From positions 266,728 through 330,727 of the forward strand of contig LSRX01000250.1 of assembly GCA_001939145.1 (NCBI GenBank): DNA of 64,000 nucleotides, read 5' to 3'. The notes below the pieces were generated by a model. It did not search any database and was not told where the DNA came from. It saw only the letters and a program-made list of their open reading frames with translations. Shown here one piece after another: positions 24,146 through 37,640 of this stretch. How positions within the stretch are numbered: the stretch's first letter is position 1; the number at the start of each line of letters is the position of its first letter. The stretch is from Symbiodinium microadriaticum. Its lineage: Eukaryota; Sar; Dinophyceae; Suessiales; Symbiodiniaceae. The position numbers and the translations under genes were made by a program.

Positions 24146-25840
24146 TCTTTGTGAAGGGGGTCCAGACGAGGTTGTGGAGCCAAGGGCTCGTAGCGTACAA
24201 CGGAGGTTCGCTACAGCCATGAGACAAGACATAACCTCAATCTCATGGAGCACTGCGGCGAGTGCGCGGCCCGACCAACATCTCCAACCCTCCTTGCTCC
24301 CTCCTCCTTCATCTCCTTCTCCCTTTCCAGCTGGCTTGTCGTGGGGGCTGGGCTGCATGGGAGTGCAGGATAGCTGAGGATAACATTGTGGACCCAGGAT
24401 TTGATTCTTCGTTTCAGTCAGGGCCCTTGGCGCATTGTATACGAACGAGATTGAGCTGAGAGCTCTTGCTAGGAATGTGCACCACCCAAGGTTTTGCTGC
24501 AGTCCGAAGATAACCATCATCTATGTCAACTCCGCCCACGAACACAAGCGAAACCACGCACCAAGGTTCCCAAATCTGCGAAGGAAGGGAGCTCTGCGGC
24601 GTCCTCAATGGGTGCTTGACCGCAAGTTCTGAAGGCAGCTGAAAAGCACCGCGCAGGAACACAACACACACACACACACACGCGTCAAGCGTCAAGGAAG
24701 TGATGCAAGCTCCGATAGGATGCGCTGTGGTTGCTACAGTGGTCTCCTTGCTGTTCTTGGTCGTAGCATGTCATGTTGTAACAGGGTTGAAAGGGTGGGA
24801 AGGATCTGATAGAACTGTAACAAATTAAGATGGAACAGAACGTACAGCAGCACAGGATGGCGAAGCACACTCTGAAAAAATAGGCAGACTGACAATGCAT
24901 CTTCGTAGGAAAGATGCTTAGTAGCCGATAAGACCTTGCTGATCAATTATATGACTGCAAAACTGTTGAGATCTGCGGCAGACACGGGGACGAAAGCTGC
25001 TCAATGGCAGCTTCTCTCTACCCCTCAAAACCAAACGCTCCTCGTCGGCTGTTCGCCTTGAGGTCGAACTCCTGTTGTTCGCGGCTTGCACGGTTGGATC
25101 GGGTTGACAACAGTGCGGCGCGGGGGTTGTCGTCTGAGGGTGCTTCTTGTATGTGCACCGCATATCCAAGCATCTGCACCTGCACCGCTCTCAGCATCTA
25201 CATCCACACATGATGTGTAACTGCGTGTGTTGAGCGTTCGAACTTGGTCATCTGCCTTCGCATATACGTTGTAGATGCAGAAAAAACGAGACAGGATCAC
25301 AGATGGACAAGTGGATACTGTATGAACACGGTACTTAGATTGTAGGCACGTACAGACTGCATGTCGCCGCACTGTAGACGAGCAAGCGGACTCAGCCGGG
25401 TTACCTCTGAGAAAAACTCTGTGATACCATGGTCTGTCTGACTGTTGTGAACGAGACTGCACAGGCACCCCTGCTCGGCTTATGAAGCATGGACAAGGTC
25501 GAAGCAGCGCGTGGCAGCGGCTGCTGTGGAAAATCATTCGAGACCCATTCCCCCCGCCATCATTCAAATCAATGCTACTGTATACTGTAACACATGTGCC
25601 TCAGCACGCTGGAATCACCAGATCGGACACTTCATGAAATTGCACTGCGGCACATTCCCTGCTCTGAGTCAGACATGAGCCTAGCAGCTCGCTTGCTTCC
25701 TTGCTGAAGCCCTTGAGCTGGCTTGATGCCTGACATGCTGCGAAACTACTCAGCAATCTCAATACATGGAAAAATGTCTTGTACAATCGTATGATGCGCA
25801 TCCGGTGAAAGCACAAGCGGACATAGATCATCGTGCTATA
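24145..25840. other. No gene recognised; short CA microsatellite
   Basis: A CA run lies at 24660-24681. Nothing else could be supported. Confidence 0.5.
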
Positions 25841-25849
25841 TCGTGCTTC

Positions 25850-26215
25850 TCATTGCCGTCTCCACACGTGAAATGCCCGTCCAAGACCAGCACAAAAGCC
25901 CAAGCCTGCGCCTGCGAATGCTGCTGTAGATGCTGATGCAAAGAGGCGACTGACGGGCTCAGCACCGCGGGACCAGAGGTTGGGCTCGCGAAAGGTGCAG
26001 ACGGCATCTGCCGTGGCATTTCCTTCACCCACAAAGAAACGGACCACAAGAGGAAGCGATGAGGGCGCAGTCACTTTCAGCCAAGCGTCGTTTTGTGGAA
26101 TGAGCTTCTTCTGGCGTGGAGGCTGATTGGTGCGAGAGACAAACCCTTCGGACGGTTTCACTGCGTCCACTCCACTCTTTCTCGTTGCTTCGAGGTGCTC
26201 TGCTGCAAACCTCAA
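25850..26215 (-). CDS. Candidate exon, unrecognised
   Basis: A minus-strand frame of about 120 codons contains a central stretch (KLIPQNDAWLKVTAPSSLPL, then RFFVGEGNATADAVCTF) with the look of a globular or extracellular domain. No start codon context, signal peptide or family can be identified. It could be an internal exon of a minus-strand gene that also uses the exon at 26734-26884, but nothing links them directly. Confidence 0.25.
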   Translation of the reverse strand: MRFAAEHLEATRKSGVDAVKPSEGFVSRTNQPPRQKKLIPQNDAWLKVTAPSSLPLVVRFFVGEGNATADAVCTFREPNLWSRGAEPVSRLFASASTAAFAGAGLGFCAGLGRAFHVWRRQ

Positions 26216-26733
26216 GCACGAGACGTTAAATGCAGAAGCACTGCTGATGGGTTGGTTATGCAGGCATGATCAGGCACGCAGGGCTTGCTGACTCCACTGT
26301 CCAGTAGTACTGACAAACCCGACAGGACACAGTTAGACAATCCTTGTCAAGGCCCCAGAATCCTAGAACTAGAACGCCGAATAGTGATCGTGGCTTTGCC
26401 GGAAAGGCTCGGCATGCGATCATAGCCGGCCGGAGGTGGCGCAAACACAGTCTGTTCTGCTGCCATTAGCTGCTCCAAAGCCGCCATCTGCCTAAGCTGC
26501 ACTTGACATCACTGTCGGCTGCCAGTTGCAGTCTCTGAACTCCAGGAGAACGGCGTGCCACTGCTGCACTAGGACATTTGCCTAAGAACACAGAACAAAG
26601 CACTGTAGCACTCGCAGGAGGCGAGCAATCAAAACTGCCCTGCAAAGGTGGCTCGCTCAGAACACGGCTGATTTAGAGGACCCCTCGACACAGGAGCAAA
26701 CAAACCTCGCAATTTTCGAGCCTCAAAACACTC

Positions 26734-26884
26734 TCAGTGCCACTGCGCGAGTTGCGCGTCCAACTTGTCGGCCGTTGGGTTGGATTTCGGCTTCGCTTTC
26801 GGCTTCAAGGGCACGAGGTTGATGATGTTGTCCGCCTGGCGTCTCCCAGGCTTCTGCTCAGGGCCGTCGACTACTCCCCCTTTT
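26734..26884 (-). CDS. Candidate terminal exon resembling the C-terminal box of ALY/THO4 mRNA-export adaptors
   Basis: After a TAATTAG acceptor, one minus-strand frame is open for about 50 codons and ends in TGA at 26734. It is basic and glycine-containing (EQKPGRRQADN), then KPKAKPKSNP, and ends TADKLDAQLAQWH. ALY/REF (THO4) proteins are known to end in a conserved LDxELDxY-type helix after an Arg/Gly/Lys-rich segment, and this tail is similar in layout. The RRM that should precede it was not found in the window, so the assignment is tentative. Other RNA-binding proteins with a similar tail are possible. Confidence 0.35.
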
Positions 26885-27283
26885 CTAATTACTTGTACCA
26901 TTCAGTCGACTGACCTTATTCACTGATTCTTCGGGTCAAAGCTTCTGCGGAGATGCCTCTGGAGATGCCTGCGGAGCTGTCTTCTCCACGAAGTGGCTAA
27001 AGGCTCTTGCGTGGCGAGAGGCCTGCCAACACGCTGCACTGACACTGCACATCACTGCAAACTGCACAGTGTCCGCATACCGAAGCATCCCAAACGAATG
27101 CCATGTCACCGAAGCGGCTCCAACAAGAGCCCGAAGATCCGCGAACCTTCCCCTGCGTTCGACAAACGGATACAGACGGAGTGACGGAAAGTGAAAGTGG
27201 CTCGAAGGCCTACGAAGCCGGCCAGTCAATCCTCCAAGGTTCGAGCAAACCACACCGCGAAATCTGCGCAAGAATCAGCGGGC

Positions 27284-27691
27284 TCATGCAATGAAGGTGC
27301 TAGATTCCCAGCAAGAAACCAATATCGGCACTGTCCACCATGGCAATGGTAGTGAGAATCCCTGGTTCCTCCCTGAACTTTTGCCTCGGCGCTGTAAGGC
27401 GCGGCCCTTGGACCTCTTGCAGGTTCGGGCGTTCTTGGAGCGGCCATAGTTTGCGGCCTCACACGCAGATCCGGATCGTATGTGTACGTGAAGCCTCGCT
27501 CTTGCCGTGAACTCCCCGAATGAGGCAAGGAGCATCTGCCGCTCCCGGGCTCTGCGTTCTTCCTCCTGCTTTTCTCGAAGCAGCCGCTCCTCAAGGTTGA
27601 ACGGTTGAACAGAAACATCCCGTGTGTAGACTCTATGGACCAGATGCGGCCCTTGGAAGGTGGACACAGTGCCGACCTGACATGACTGCAT
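27284..27691 (-). CDS. Candidate exon with a charged coiled-coil-like helix
   Basis: The minus-strand frame contains PFNLEERLLREKQEEERRAR, a highly charged helix, preceded by a short mixed segment. A second frame in the same region (up to 27924) has a protein-like stretch, GFTYTYDPDLRVRPQTM. The two suggest exons in different frames of one gene. A PF-[NK]-L-x-x-E-x-R start followed by a charged helix is seen in several cytoskeletal proteins, but that similarity is too weak for naming. Confidence 0.25.
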   Translation of the reverse strand: MQSCQVGTVSTFQGPHLVHRVYTRDVSVQPFNLEERLLREKQEEERRARERQMLLASFGEFTARARLHVHIRSGSACEAANYGRSKNARTCKRSKGRALQRRGKSSGRNQGFSLPLPWWTVPILVSCWESSTFIA

Positions 27692-27929
27692 CCCTCGAGA
27701 AATTGGAAGGCAACAGGGTTTAGCCCAGGCTCTTGCTCGACCGCTTGTTGTTCCTCCTCTTGCCTGCAGGAGCAGCCAATGTCGCCCCTCAGCCCCACGC
27801 GTTTCTGATTCTGTAGCCTGCCCTTGGCAAGCCTTGCCCCGGTGTGTCCCGTCAGAAATCTTCGGCAGTTGTTTTTAGGCAGGGAATCCGACGTTTTTGG
27901 GGCATTCAGGATCGACGTCAGCAACGAAT

Positions 27930-30868
27930 GGACTTCTGAGATCCCACCTGCTGGAACGAGTGGTATACTTCTTCACTTTGGACCGCATGGCTGCTTCCTC
28001 AGTAGGGACCACCTGAACTCAAAACATCTCAAAATCATGCCTTTGGCCGTGCAGTTTTAGAGGACGCTAAACGAAGCCGAAGAACGCCACTCGCTGCCCG
28101 CGCCTCCTGGGCGCTCTGAAGGCGCTCTCGCGGAGATTCTGGTCCCGGGAGTCCCGGGCCCTGGCGACATCCGGAATTCAGGACTTTTCTGATTTCTGCG
28201 CAGTGCAAGGCGGTGCAAGGCAGTGCTGTGCCTGCGTGCCAGCGCCTCCGCAAATGCTGCAGCTCTCGCTGTCTATGCCAGCACACATCCAGCAGAGGTC
28301 CATCACTGCGGCTTCAGAGCAACATCAGTTGAGGGACATGTTCGACGCTGCATGGTGAAGCATGGAGAAACCTCCTGGCAAGACTAAGACAGGTCTGACG
28401 GAGCGCTTTGTGGGACTCGCTGGCGTTTGGGGCACACCTTTTGCTCAGTCACTGCTTGAAAGAGTTTAATCAAATCTGGACTCCATGACCTTAGCCCCTG
28501 CGGGTGTATCTAACCACAACTGGTGACATTAAAGCAACGAGCATTAGCCAAGCTTTCGAAGCAGACGATGAAACTGCCGCGGGTGATGCACAAAGAGAGG
28601 CTGCTGGAGGAATTGGACGACAGCTCCCCAGCTGTGAACTAGTGAATGCACTGCGGCACTACGACCACTGAACTCACATCATCACGAACAGAAGAGGATG
28701 CAGCCAAACGCTGTTTCGCCTGTGACCAGACCGAATCGTCAAGCGGTCTTACGCACAACTTCCCCAATGCCAATGCTCAAGCACGGAGGGTGGCGCGTGG
28801 ATGCCTGCATATGCCTGCAAACTCAGGGACCCCTGCACCTGTTGTCCAAGCTTTCGAGAGAACACCGCGAGCCGCAGCAATAACGGCTCCGATCTTAGCT
28901 GGCCCGAACCTTCTGAAATGGGGACGGATTCCTAAGAGGAGCGGGTGAGTGCGCTCGAATGCAATGTGGCTACAGCTGGGTCCCTTCAAGTTCTGGCTTG
29001 TCTTTGACCAAGCAGGCAAACAGCTACTGCCCCAGCTGAAAAACTTGGATGATCGCCTGTAGCGTTCGTACCGATGAGTGATACGCGCATAATATATTAT
29101 TTTGTGGGCGATTCAGGCGTATCAGCCACCAGCCCAGCCGGGTCGGTCACTGGCTCGCCGCCGAGGCCGACCACTGTGAGCCACCAAGTTCGAGGGACAA
29201 CCTCCAGCCAAGCTCATGCCCTTGCTGCAGTCTCTCTGATTACAGAGCCTGCCTACTAATAACTCTGTTTTGCACAATACCATGAGAGTAGCTTCTCAAC
29301 AAGGGTTATATAATGCAACACATACAGATATGCCCTTCAAGCCAAGGTCAGGGAGTAACAAAACCCCGAGCACTCTTTCGTTCCATGCAACACAACTGTG
29401 CCTGTTGGACGAAACGGAAGCAAACCGAAGCCAAACATTCCCAAAACCATGTTGAAATTCTCCAGTATCGAAGTTCAGGAGATGTCCTCCGTGAAGGCCG
29501 ATGTCAATGATGTAGAGAAACCACTGTAGAAAAAACAGGAAATCGCAGCACCCGCAAACAAGTGTAACAAGAAGCACTGCATCGGTCGGCCTCGTAGACT
29601 AACTCTTGGCCTCCTGAAGACGCCGGAAGAAGAACGGCTTTTGCATTCTGCTCTTGTTGCGAGATTCCGCAACCGCTGCTAGCTGTATTGATAGCGTCAC
29701 TATTACCACCTGTTGCCATTCCTGCTGCTATCTGTTTTGCTACTCCCACTACCTTGCCACCTCTGGCATTCTTTTTACCAGTACCACCACCGCCATCATC
29801 ATGACCACTGTAACGACCACGACTAATGCTCCTCTCCGCTATGTTAACTACGCAGTCCCCTCTTGCACAGCAGTGGCTGCTCATCCAGCTCCCTCTTATT
29901 CACTATCCTGCAACTACTATACTAAATACCACTCTCGCACTTCTGCAACCACCATCACGACCAACAACACGCGACTGCGCCTACTGCTTTTGACACTTGA
30001 CGCCTTGGCTCGTGACGAACCCCGTTACATGGCAAGATCTTTGTTCAGCACGGAGCTGCTCTGGCCGCTATCCTGGCCTGGAGCTCTTTCAAGATCTGCT
30101 GGGCGGTCTTCGGCAGCTTCTTCTCTGTGGAACCCACGCCGACTTCAGCCTAGGACTTGTTGGCTGCGAAAATGCGCTGTGCTGCGGGTTTGTCGACAAA
30201 GGCAGTCAAGCGGTAGCACTTTCTGCTTACTCGTCACGTCAAGAAGGGAATGCGACGGCGTGATGAGTGTGAAGCTTGGGACAATTACCTGAGACTAGCT
30301 GATAGAATGAAAATATAGGTGATCTGGCAGCGTCGCAACTTGAGCGCCACTCTTGGGTTTCCCTGCCTGACGTTGTGAATCCTCGAACTCCTGTCCACCG
30401 GGATGAGACTTCAGCGAGTACGACTGCATGGGGCATACAAGACCCTTCGGGTCAGTCTCCGGTAGACTCCGGTAGACAAGAATAAGAGGCACGTCCCTCC
30501 GAGAAAGATCTGCTGGCCAAGAAATCTACGTAACTCAACTGATAACACAATCACACTCTGTGCTCAAGCCTCCTTCACCATATGAACGTAGTGATATTTG
30601 CCCTGTATTGACTGATGGAGAGCTCTTGCCGGCCTCCTTCGTCATCTTCCAGAGTGGCTCGACACACTCCGCATCTGAGGATTGGGTTGGAAGACTACTA
30701 TGGACTAAGGGGAGTTCTCCGCCAGGAACATTTCTTCAACCAGCACAGTCCAGCTATAACTATAACCCGGCGAAGCCACAGGCCTCAGGCGTCTTGGGGT
30801 TTACACTAGGTGCCCTCCATCTAATTTTGCAGCCCTGCCCAGTGACACCCGTTTTTGGCGTCAATTCC
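27930..30868. other. No gene confidently recognised
   Basis: Short frames only. A plus-strand stretch at 30030-30263 (LFQDLLGGLRQLLLCGTHAD-like) has a protein-like composition but has no identifiable boundaries or family. Confidence 0.45.
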
Positions 30869-30940
30869 NNNNNNNNNNNNNNNNNNNNNNNNNNNNNNNN
30901 NNNNNNNNNNNNNNNNNNNNNNNNNNNNNNNNNNNNNNNN
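30869..30940. other. Assembly gap (72 N)
   Basis: Unresolved bases. The right edge begins with a C run and pyrimidine-rich sequence, a common reason for failed assembly. Confidence 1.
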
Positions 30941-31199
30941 CCCCCCCCACCCTTCCGCCTCCCCGCCTTTCCTTCCGGAATTCCCGCATTCCCTCCCCTT
31001 CTTCCCCTTCTTGGCTCGTACAACTTTGCAGCATTCGGTGCGATTGTAGATGTTACTGCTGGCCACAGCATAACTTACTATCTCACCGACCGCGGTTTCT
31101 CTCCACCTAATCTTGCTTCCTACACCCTTCCCCCTGCTCCCGCAGGCGGCGCAGCGTTAAACCAACCTAAAGACGTGCTGCTGTAACTGTTAACTAACG

Positions 31200-31294
31200 C
31201 GTGCACGCGCGCGCGCACGCACGGACGCACGCCACACGTACGCACACGCACACACACACGCACACACACACCCCCACACACACACACACACACG
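31200..31294. repeat. CG/CA-rich dinucleotide tract
   Basis: GCGCACGCAC sequence grades into CA repeats interrupted by CG and CCCC. Confidence 0.9.
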
Positions 31295-34040
31295 GAAGCG
31301 TTCTATTGGATTACAGCGGCAGAGATGATAGCAATCCGCAACCTTCGTTGAGCAAGGTTCCTGAAGTTTGGAAGGTGGGTGGTAGGGTCAGCTGTGCACT
31401 GCAGTGCCCATGCTCTTTGCAACCACTCCCCAGTCGCGCATAAACACGCATACAAACACACATGCGTAAATGGCGAAGCTGCAACATTGAAGACAAAACA
31501 CATCGAAACACTCCCGACACGTACGGCGCCCCATGCGGGATAAGGCCCGATGATCTCCATGCTCAGCCCCATGCGGGAGTCGAGTAACCCCATGGGATGG
31601 AATCTGGAGCGAAGGAAGACCAAGAGTGATTGCGATCACTGCGGCCCAAGATGTAAACGAAAACGCGATCGAACGGACGGCTGAAGAAACTTCCCGCGAC
31701 GACTGTCCTGAAAGTGGACCTCGTCGTCACGGGCCAACAAGATCTCTTGGGTTCAACCAAGGGCCACATCACGGGATCATCTGAGACGTCCAGTTACTGG
31801 TATATCTCCAGTCTCAGCAATAGATGGATCCAACAAGGATGATTCAGAATCGGCCTCAGCACGATTTTCCGTCTAGGAAACTTGTTTGCATGCATGTATC
31901 CATGCGGCAGATAAAGTACCGTGCTCTAGTCGCGAATGACGCTGCTGTGTGTCAGCTTCGAAACTATTGATACCATTGCGACATCCAAGCCGCAACCAAC
32001 GACTGTCTGATCGAGATAATACGCATCTTCTATCTGCCGCTGTGTGCGTTCCACGAGCTGCATCTTCTTTGGTGGTAGGTCGGAAGTCGGAACATGGGAA
32101 ACACACCTTGGCAGGACTGTTGTTGTGGCCCTGGGGGAACATGGCTGTGCTCTGTAGGGGATTGTCGTGCGGGCTTATGTGCTGGTTGCCAGCACCTATA
32201 ATGCGCAGCGACCGATTCGCCAGCTTGGTTGTTGCGCAGGAAGTCCGCTAATCGTAGATCTATATCGGGGCATGCCTACTAGTTCCCTTGTGTAGGCGTT
32301 GGACACGACTCACTTAACCATGGTGCAAGCTCTCAAGCGCTGCGGAGCTTGTGCGCATACAGATGGTGTGCGAAATCTTCCCGCGAAGCGGTGGGCTGCA
32401 GGATCTTCAACCGGTGAATGGGGAACCCCCGCCGCCTCGGGAATCCTGCCGTCTGTTACGATATCTGCCAGGTGTGACCTGTTAGTTAGAATCTCGATGA
32501 AGCGGTGAACGAGATCAGCTGCGCATTGCAGTGCCCAGGAGCGTAACAGATTGGGCTTTTGCTCCGGTCGATGGGCGAGGGGCTCATCAGCGTGATTTGC
32601 CCGTCGACTATCGCGCGAAAGAGAGGAACGCAAGACATCAATCAGGAACATGATCATGTGACATGCCCACAGCCCGCAGGCCCCCTCTGAGCAGCGCCGG
32701 GATTCCTACCGACACCTACGCCTACACTACACCTGCACCTGCACTTGCACGTGTACCTGCACCTGCAATGCACACACACACACACATGCACAGACGCAGT
32801 GGTTCAGGCTTTTTTCATAGTGCTGCAGCCTTTCGGTAGTTGCAACTGCACAAGGTACCGGCATGTGACAATCGCCCCCCCTTCTGAGCGGATGACTTGG
32901 GAAGAAAAGCTGCTTCAGCTCAAAGGCATCGCTGCCACACCTGATGCATGAGCTCGGGATCGTGAACCCGGCCTCCAGGTTTTGGAGGGCACAACCGCTC
33001 TTAAACCAAGCGACCAGTCGGGACTTCACGGAAACAGAATGCACAGTTGTTTATCAGTTGTTGATTTCTTCGAAGCGGGCATTTTGATACGAGTCGCACT
33101 CGGCTAGCTCAAAGTGCTGGTGGCCGTGTACTGGGTTGCGAAGCTTCTTGGCTAGTCTTCTCGCTTTATTGCTTTGTTTAGGTCCATAGTTTTAGGCTGA
33201 GATGTCTTTTGCTTGCTGAAGCTGCCGTTTCGCCAAGTCCTAAACAACTTTCAACCCTAGAAGGCCGCCCGTGTACACGGCAAATGCCACAAGTGTCTCA
33301 CAGAAGTCTTGCAGCCGCAGGAGGGTCTTGCAGAAGGCATCCCTACAAAAAGGAAACCTTTGACGAGGCTTCTGTATTGAGGTTCAGGGTCGGGTATGAC
33401 GCAAGCTTGGTGCACGAGGGCGCGACACATCTGCATAGGACACAAGTCCCACGGAGCGTTCCTGGTCGGGAAGGGCAAGGGACGGGCTGGCCCACACGGA
33501 GCATGTCCAGCGGCCTTGAAGTCTGAGTAGGTGATGTTGAGGTAGTACAAAGTCTCAGTTGGACACGGCTAAACGTGGGTTTTTCAGTTTGGGTGGTGTT
33601 TTTGGAAGGGAGTTGGAGTTGGAGTTTTCTCCGCGCAGGTCTTTCAAGTTCGAGACAGAAATAATTAATAAAAAACAAAACATATATATATATGTATATT
33701 ATACATACATACATACATACATACATACATACTTTTATATACACATATATATACAGTTTCTGACCTCCCGTCCCTGGCCCAGAACTCTGGAATCCCGGAA
33801 CTTCATCGTCTTTGCTCGGGTCCTCGGGCCGCGTAACCCGGGGCCTGCCTAAGCATTGTAAACCGCCGCTTCACCGGATCCCTGGCGCCTTACTGGCTCA
33901 CTTTGCCTTAGGCATCTCCTTCCAATCGCATTGGGCTCCCAGACCAAAGCAAGGCCGATGCCCACGGGGACAAACAGCCAGTAGAAGCTCCTGGGCCGTG
34001 GTTGGCCACTCAATCTACGTCACCAGCCCAATGGTGCTGG
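31295..34040. other. No gene recognised; several microsatellites
   Basis: Includes an ACCTGC-like hexamer tract at 32715-32768 passing into CA repeats at 32768-32786, and a CATA tetranucleotide run at 33700-33733. Reading frames are short. Confidence 0.55.
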
Positions 34041-34047
34041 GTAGACA

Positions 34048-34213
34048 AACCAGTTAAATACAACAGATGCACTGAAGACAAGGAAAGACACACAACATGG
34101 AGTCTTTTTTCTTTGAGCCAAAGTGATGTCTAAGTGACCGCGTCAGAGCTCCTAACAACTGCATTGTCATCATCAACATAGCTGGCCATTTGGGTCGAGT
34201 CCTGTTAAGTTGA
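34048..34213. repeat. Candidate LTR (3' copy of a direct repeat pair)
   Basis: This 166-bp segment is roughly 85-90 percent identical, by eye, to 38838-39006 in the same orientation. The two copies flank the minus-strand copia remnant at 34580-37640, so they are placed as long terminal repeats should be. I could not identify target-site duplications, a primer binding site or a polypurine tract, so an unrelated dispersed repeat remains possible. Confidence 0.5.
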
Positions 34214-34579
34214 TTTTGAACAGTGAAACTTGGTGTTTACCTCAGTGTGGGAAGGTTGAATACCAGCTGAAGCAATGTTGCCCGGACTCAAGCGCTCATG
34301 ATGCCGAATCAAGCATGCAATGACTACGAATGTGTTTTCTACCATGCCTTCGGACACCACCATGCAATGACGAGCATGTGGATTGAAGAGGGCAGGACTG
34401 CACAGTGGACATTGAGTCTCTCCGCCTTCTTCTTCAACCTAGACGATGGGCCCTTGAACTGGACTGAATGGTGCCAGAAGGCTCTTAGATCCTTCTGCAT
34501 TGTTTGAGTCGCGATGAAGACCTGTCAATTACAACACCTTGCTGCAAAACAATGCTTGAGAACTGATGCGCTGGCATGT

Positions 34580-37500
34580 AATTAATGTCGGATAAACCGG
34601 CATATGACTGCAGTAGCACCTTGGTACTTGTGCGACGCGTTCTGCATACCGAACCAATCCCCTAGAACGAACGCCTCGGCTGCAAAGACATGACTTTCTT
34701 GTACCCTTTTCTTGTCTAGACCATGAGGAAGTAAAATCAACAGCTGTATCAGATGTTGCGTAGATGGGATTTTCGGACTGTTTGCAGCAAAGGCTTCAGC
34801 ATGAAAGCTATGGTCGGCTGGACTAATAACAACGGCATCTATGTGGAAACCATCGCCGTTCGCGTTCTGAAGCTCGCTTCGGCAGTGCTCAGCAGAAACT
34901 TGTGGACCCTGCCACTGTTCGGAGATGGAGGCTATGTTTATCCGGTGAACCCAATTGGTATGGCGAAGTTTAGTCGAATAGCCGTGTCTCGTTGTCCTGG
35001 TGAAACACAACGTCTATAGCGTGTCCTAACAAATGCTCCAGCGTCGTTTGCACATAGAATTAAGGCTTCGCCAAACATGGCCGATGCTATGGCAATTGCT
35101 TGTGCCTCAGGCGTGCTTCTGGCAACACTGTGTCCGTTTCTTTGATGACAACCATAACGGAAAACCGAACTCTGTCGATCCTACCGTGATGTAAATGCCG
35201 CTTATGGACTTTGCGGTGCGTGGGCATGGCGAGAAATCGCTGTCAGTGAAGATGCACAGTTTTGGCGTGTCATGATGACAAACGGTTGCTGCAAGACATG
35301 TGTCAATCGACCCATGCAAGTATGACATCATCCTGAGCAGCTGCTTGCCCTCCCAGCGTGTCCAGCAAGCAACTCTGGATGCTAAGCGTCCTATGATGAA
35401 GCAAAGATCGTGTCGCGCAAAGCGTCCGAGCCACAGTGTCTTCATCAAGGCTTTAGCGGCAGCCTCGCTCAATGCCCCTTCATGATGTATGTCGTCATCT
35501 GACATCAATGCCTCTGACAGACATGGGGTAGCGACTTTCTTCAAGCGTTCCTTTGGAAGGTCCGCTAGCTCACAACAAGCATCTACGACTTGTTGTGCAA
35601 AAGATGACATGTCAAGCAATGGGGTCGTGAAGTCAGCGCTTCGCTTAATCCTGTGACCTCTGCCTAAGATTCGTGCATTAGCTGCTTCAATGAATACCTC
35701 ATCCTCGAGCTTGATGTGTGCTCTCCGCCGTCTCCAGAAGTTGTGGTGGAGGTGCTTTGCTCCGGAGAGTGAGATCACCCACATAGATGTTCATCAAAAC
35801 TGTGTGTTGGCCTACCTGCAACAGGAAATTGGACGGGAACAAGTCGGGTTCTACGCCACCTAAGGAAGAAAGGGCCGACGACAACCGCCGCTGCCAGAGT
35901 TTTCCGGCTAACGGATGCCCGTAGAGCGACTTTGGGTCGCACTACCACCTTCGATCTGGACGAAATCTCTGTCTCCAAGGCTCAAGCTGCACAGCTCTTC
36001 GAGCAAGATTCCCACATGTCGAGTTCTCCGGCCTCCGCTAGCTTGAAAAACCGCCTGCACCGCGTCTGCGAGCAACCGAAGTACAGTGCAACATTTAATG
36101 AGTTCAACGACGTCGGCGTCGTGGCTGCTTCTTCGAAGAGAATATCGTTGCCATGGGCGTTGATTATGTTATCCTCCCTTTACCAAATTGATCGAATTGA
36201 CTTTCCACTGTTCTTCAGGCGCATCTTATAAAAATTAATGCCACGTACGGTTAGCAATTCGCCGATCTTGACCTTGAGCTGCTGCCTTCTGGCATTGGCC
36301 CTGAGATCCGACAACGTGCAGACGGTGTTATCGTCCCACGTGGCGTTCGATCTCGGCCCATCGGCGTCTTTTCTGACCGCTGCAAGGCCCCTTGGGTCGG
36401 GCCTTCCGCTCGCGACGTGCTAGGCTTTGTGTCACCATACAAAGTACATGGCGGCGGTATTGCTGTGGATACCATGCTTCTGCGGTGGCTGTCAGGTCGA
36501 AGCCTGTTATCACCATTCAGCTGCTCTAGGAATTGTACCAGATGCAGATCATTAGTGACAGTCACTGCTTCGCCACACTCGGATTGTGATGCAATCTTGT
36601 CACAACTTGACAACGCGACCGCAACTCGACCATTGTTGCAAACGGGCTATCTCGACAATCTTCACTACCGACTGGATGCACTGCTTCGCGCATAACTCGC
36701 GCGATGAACACGAGAACCAGACGTCACTATGGACAAATCAACTGTGTTCTTATCCAGCACAATGTTCTGCACACTTAGCTCTGTGGCAGCGTTGGCAGGT
36801 ACAGAGCTCTCCGTTCCAGTGTACTCGAGCAGCACATCAATGCCACTCAGAGTTTGCAGCCGTCGTTGACGCACCCGGTCGCGGTATCCTTGACTGATGC
36901 ATTGTTCTGTCTTTGCGACTAGACCTTCAACAGCGTGCTCACCTGGAAGGTGGAGACCCTGGAGACCAACGCGCTCAGGGAGCACAGCTGGAGCATCATC
37001 AGTCGGCGGCGCCGATGCACCAGCACTGAAATCAGGGGCTGCTTCACTGGTGGAATCCTTTGACTTCGCCGGTGTCTTTGCAATACAATCAGCCTTGATC
37101 CAAACATCGAACCGCGCTCTACACATAGGACTCTCTGAGGCTGCATCGACTGCGCACGCCTTGCATCCAGGTGTAACCCCAAACCTCAAGACGGTTTCTA
37201 AGCTTCTGTTTTCGGCCCTCTTTCGCGGAGAAGCAGAAGGCGCAATTGAGCTGTACGGGATGTCAACAGCTGTGATCTCACGAAGCTTTGGGTTTTTTTG
37301 CCTAATTAAGGGCTAGATCAGCTGCCGCGTGAAGTGGGAATGTAGTCTCATCAGGAACGTGGACCTCTGCAAAAGGCACGGGGATCGTGTCCCAATATCT
37401 GAGGGCCTGAGCTTTGACAGCTTCATAATCTAAGACGAAGATAACACCCCTGAACACAAACCCATCTTCAAATCGCCATCCCGTAAACAAGCGAGCAGCG

Positions 37501-37640
37501 GATGCCCCGAACTTGTGCCTGCGAGGCGGATCGTGAATTCGGTAGTGCACGAGCTGTCCTAGCAAGAGCTCCGGCCCCTCGAATGGGGGTTCGAAGCGAG
37601 ATTGAGACCGATGGTTTGCACGACGAAGATTCCTAGGCCC
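34580..37640 (-). pseudogene. pol: Ty1/copia-type retrotransposon pol remnant
   Basis: Reading the minus strand from 37640 to 34580 gives copia-type motifs in the expected order, across several frames. First is a post-integrase block (LGQLVHY, FTGW, EVHVPDETTFPL; 37302-37600). Next is a TPGCKAC...CRARF-type linker (near 37100-37180). The reverse transcriptase follows, with ADAVQA (motif A region, near 36060), KSLYGHPLAG (near 35920) and NIYVGDL (near 35790). Last is an RNase H end with FTDSDF...KSISG, then ARSTPEA, and GYSTKLRH...HRINIAS. The catalytic YVDD motif reads YVGD, and frame changes occur between nearly all blocks, so the element is dead. gag, protease and the integrase core were not recognised in 37.6-38.8 kb. 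Flanking direct repeats at 34048-34213 and 38838-39006 are its likely LTRs. Confidence 0.85.

Noticed and set aside
34298..34507. 69-aa plus-strand ORF inside the copia region
   Set aside because: It looks slightly protein-like but lies antisense to the element between RNase H and the candidate LTR, with no support for expression or family.
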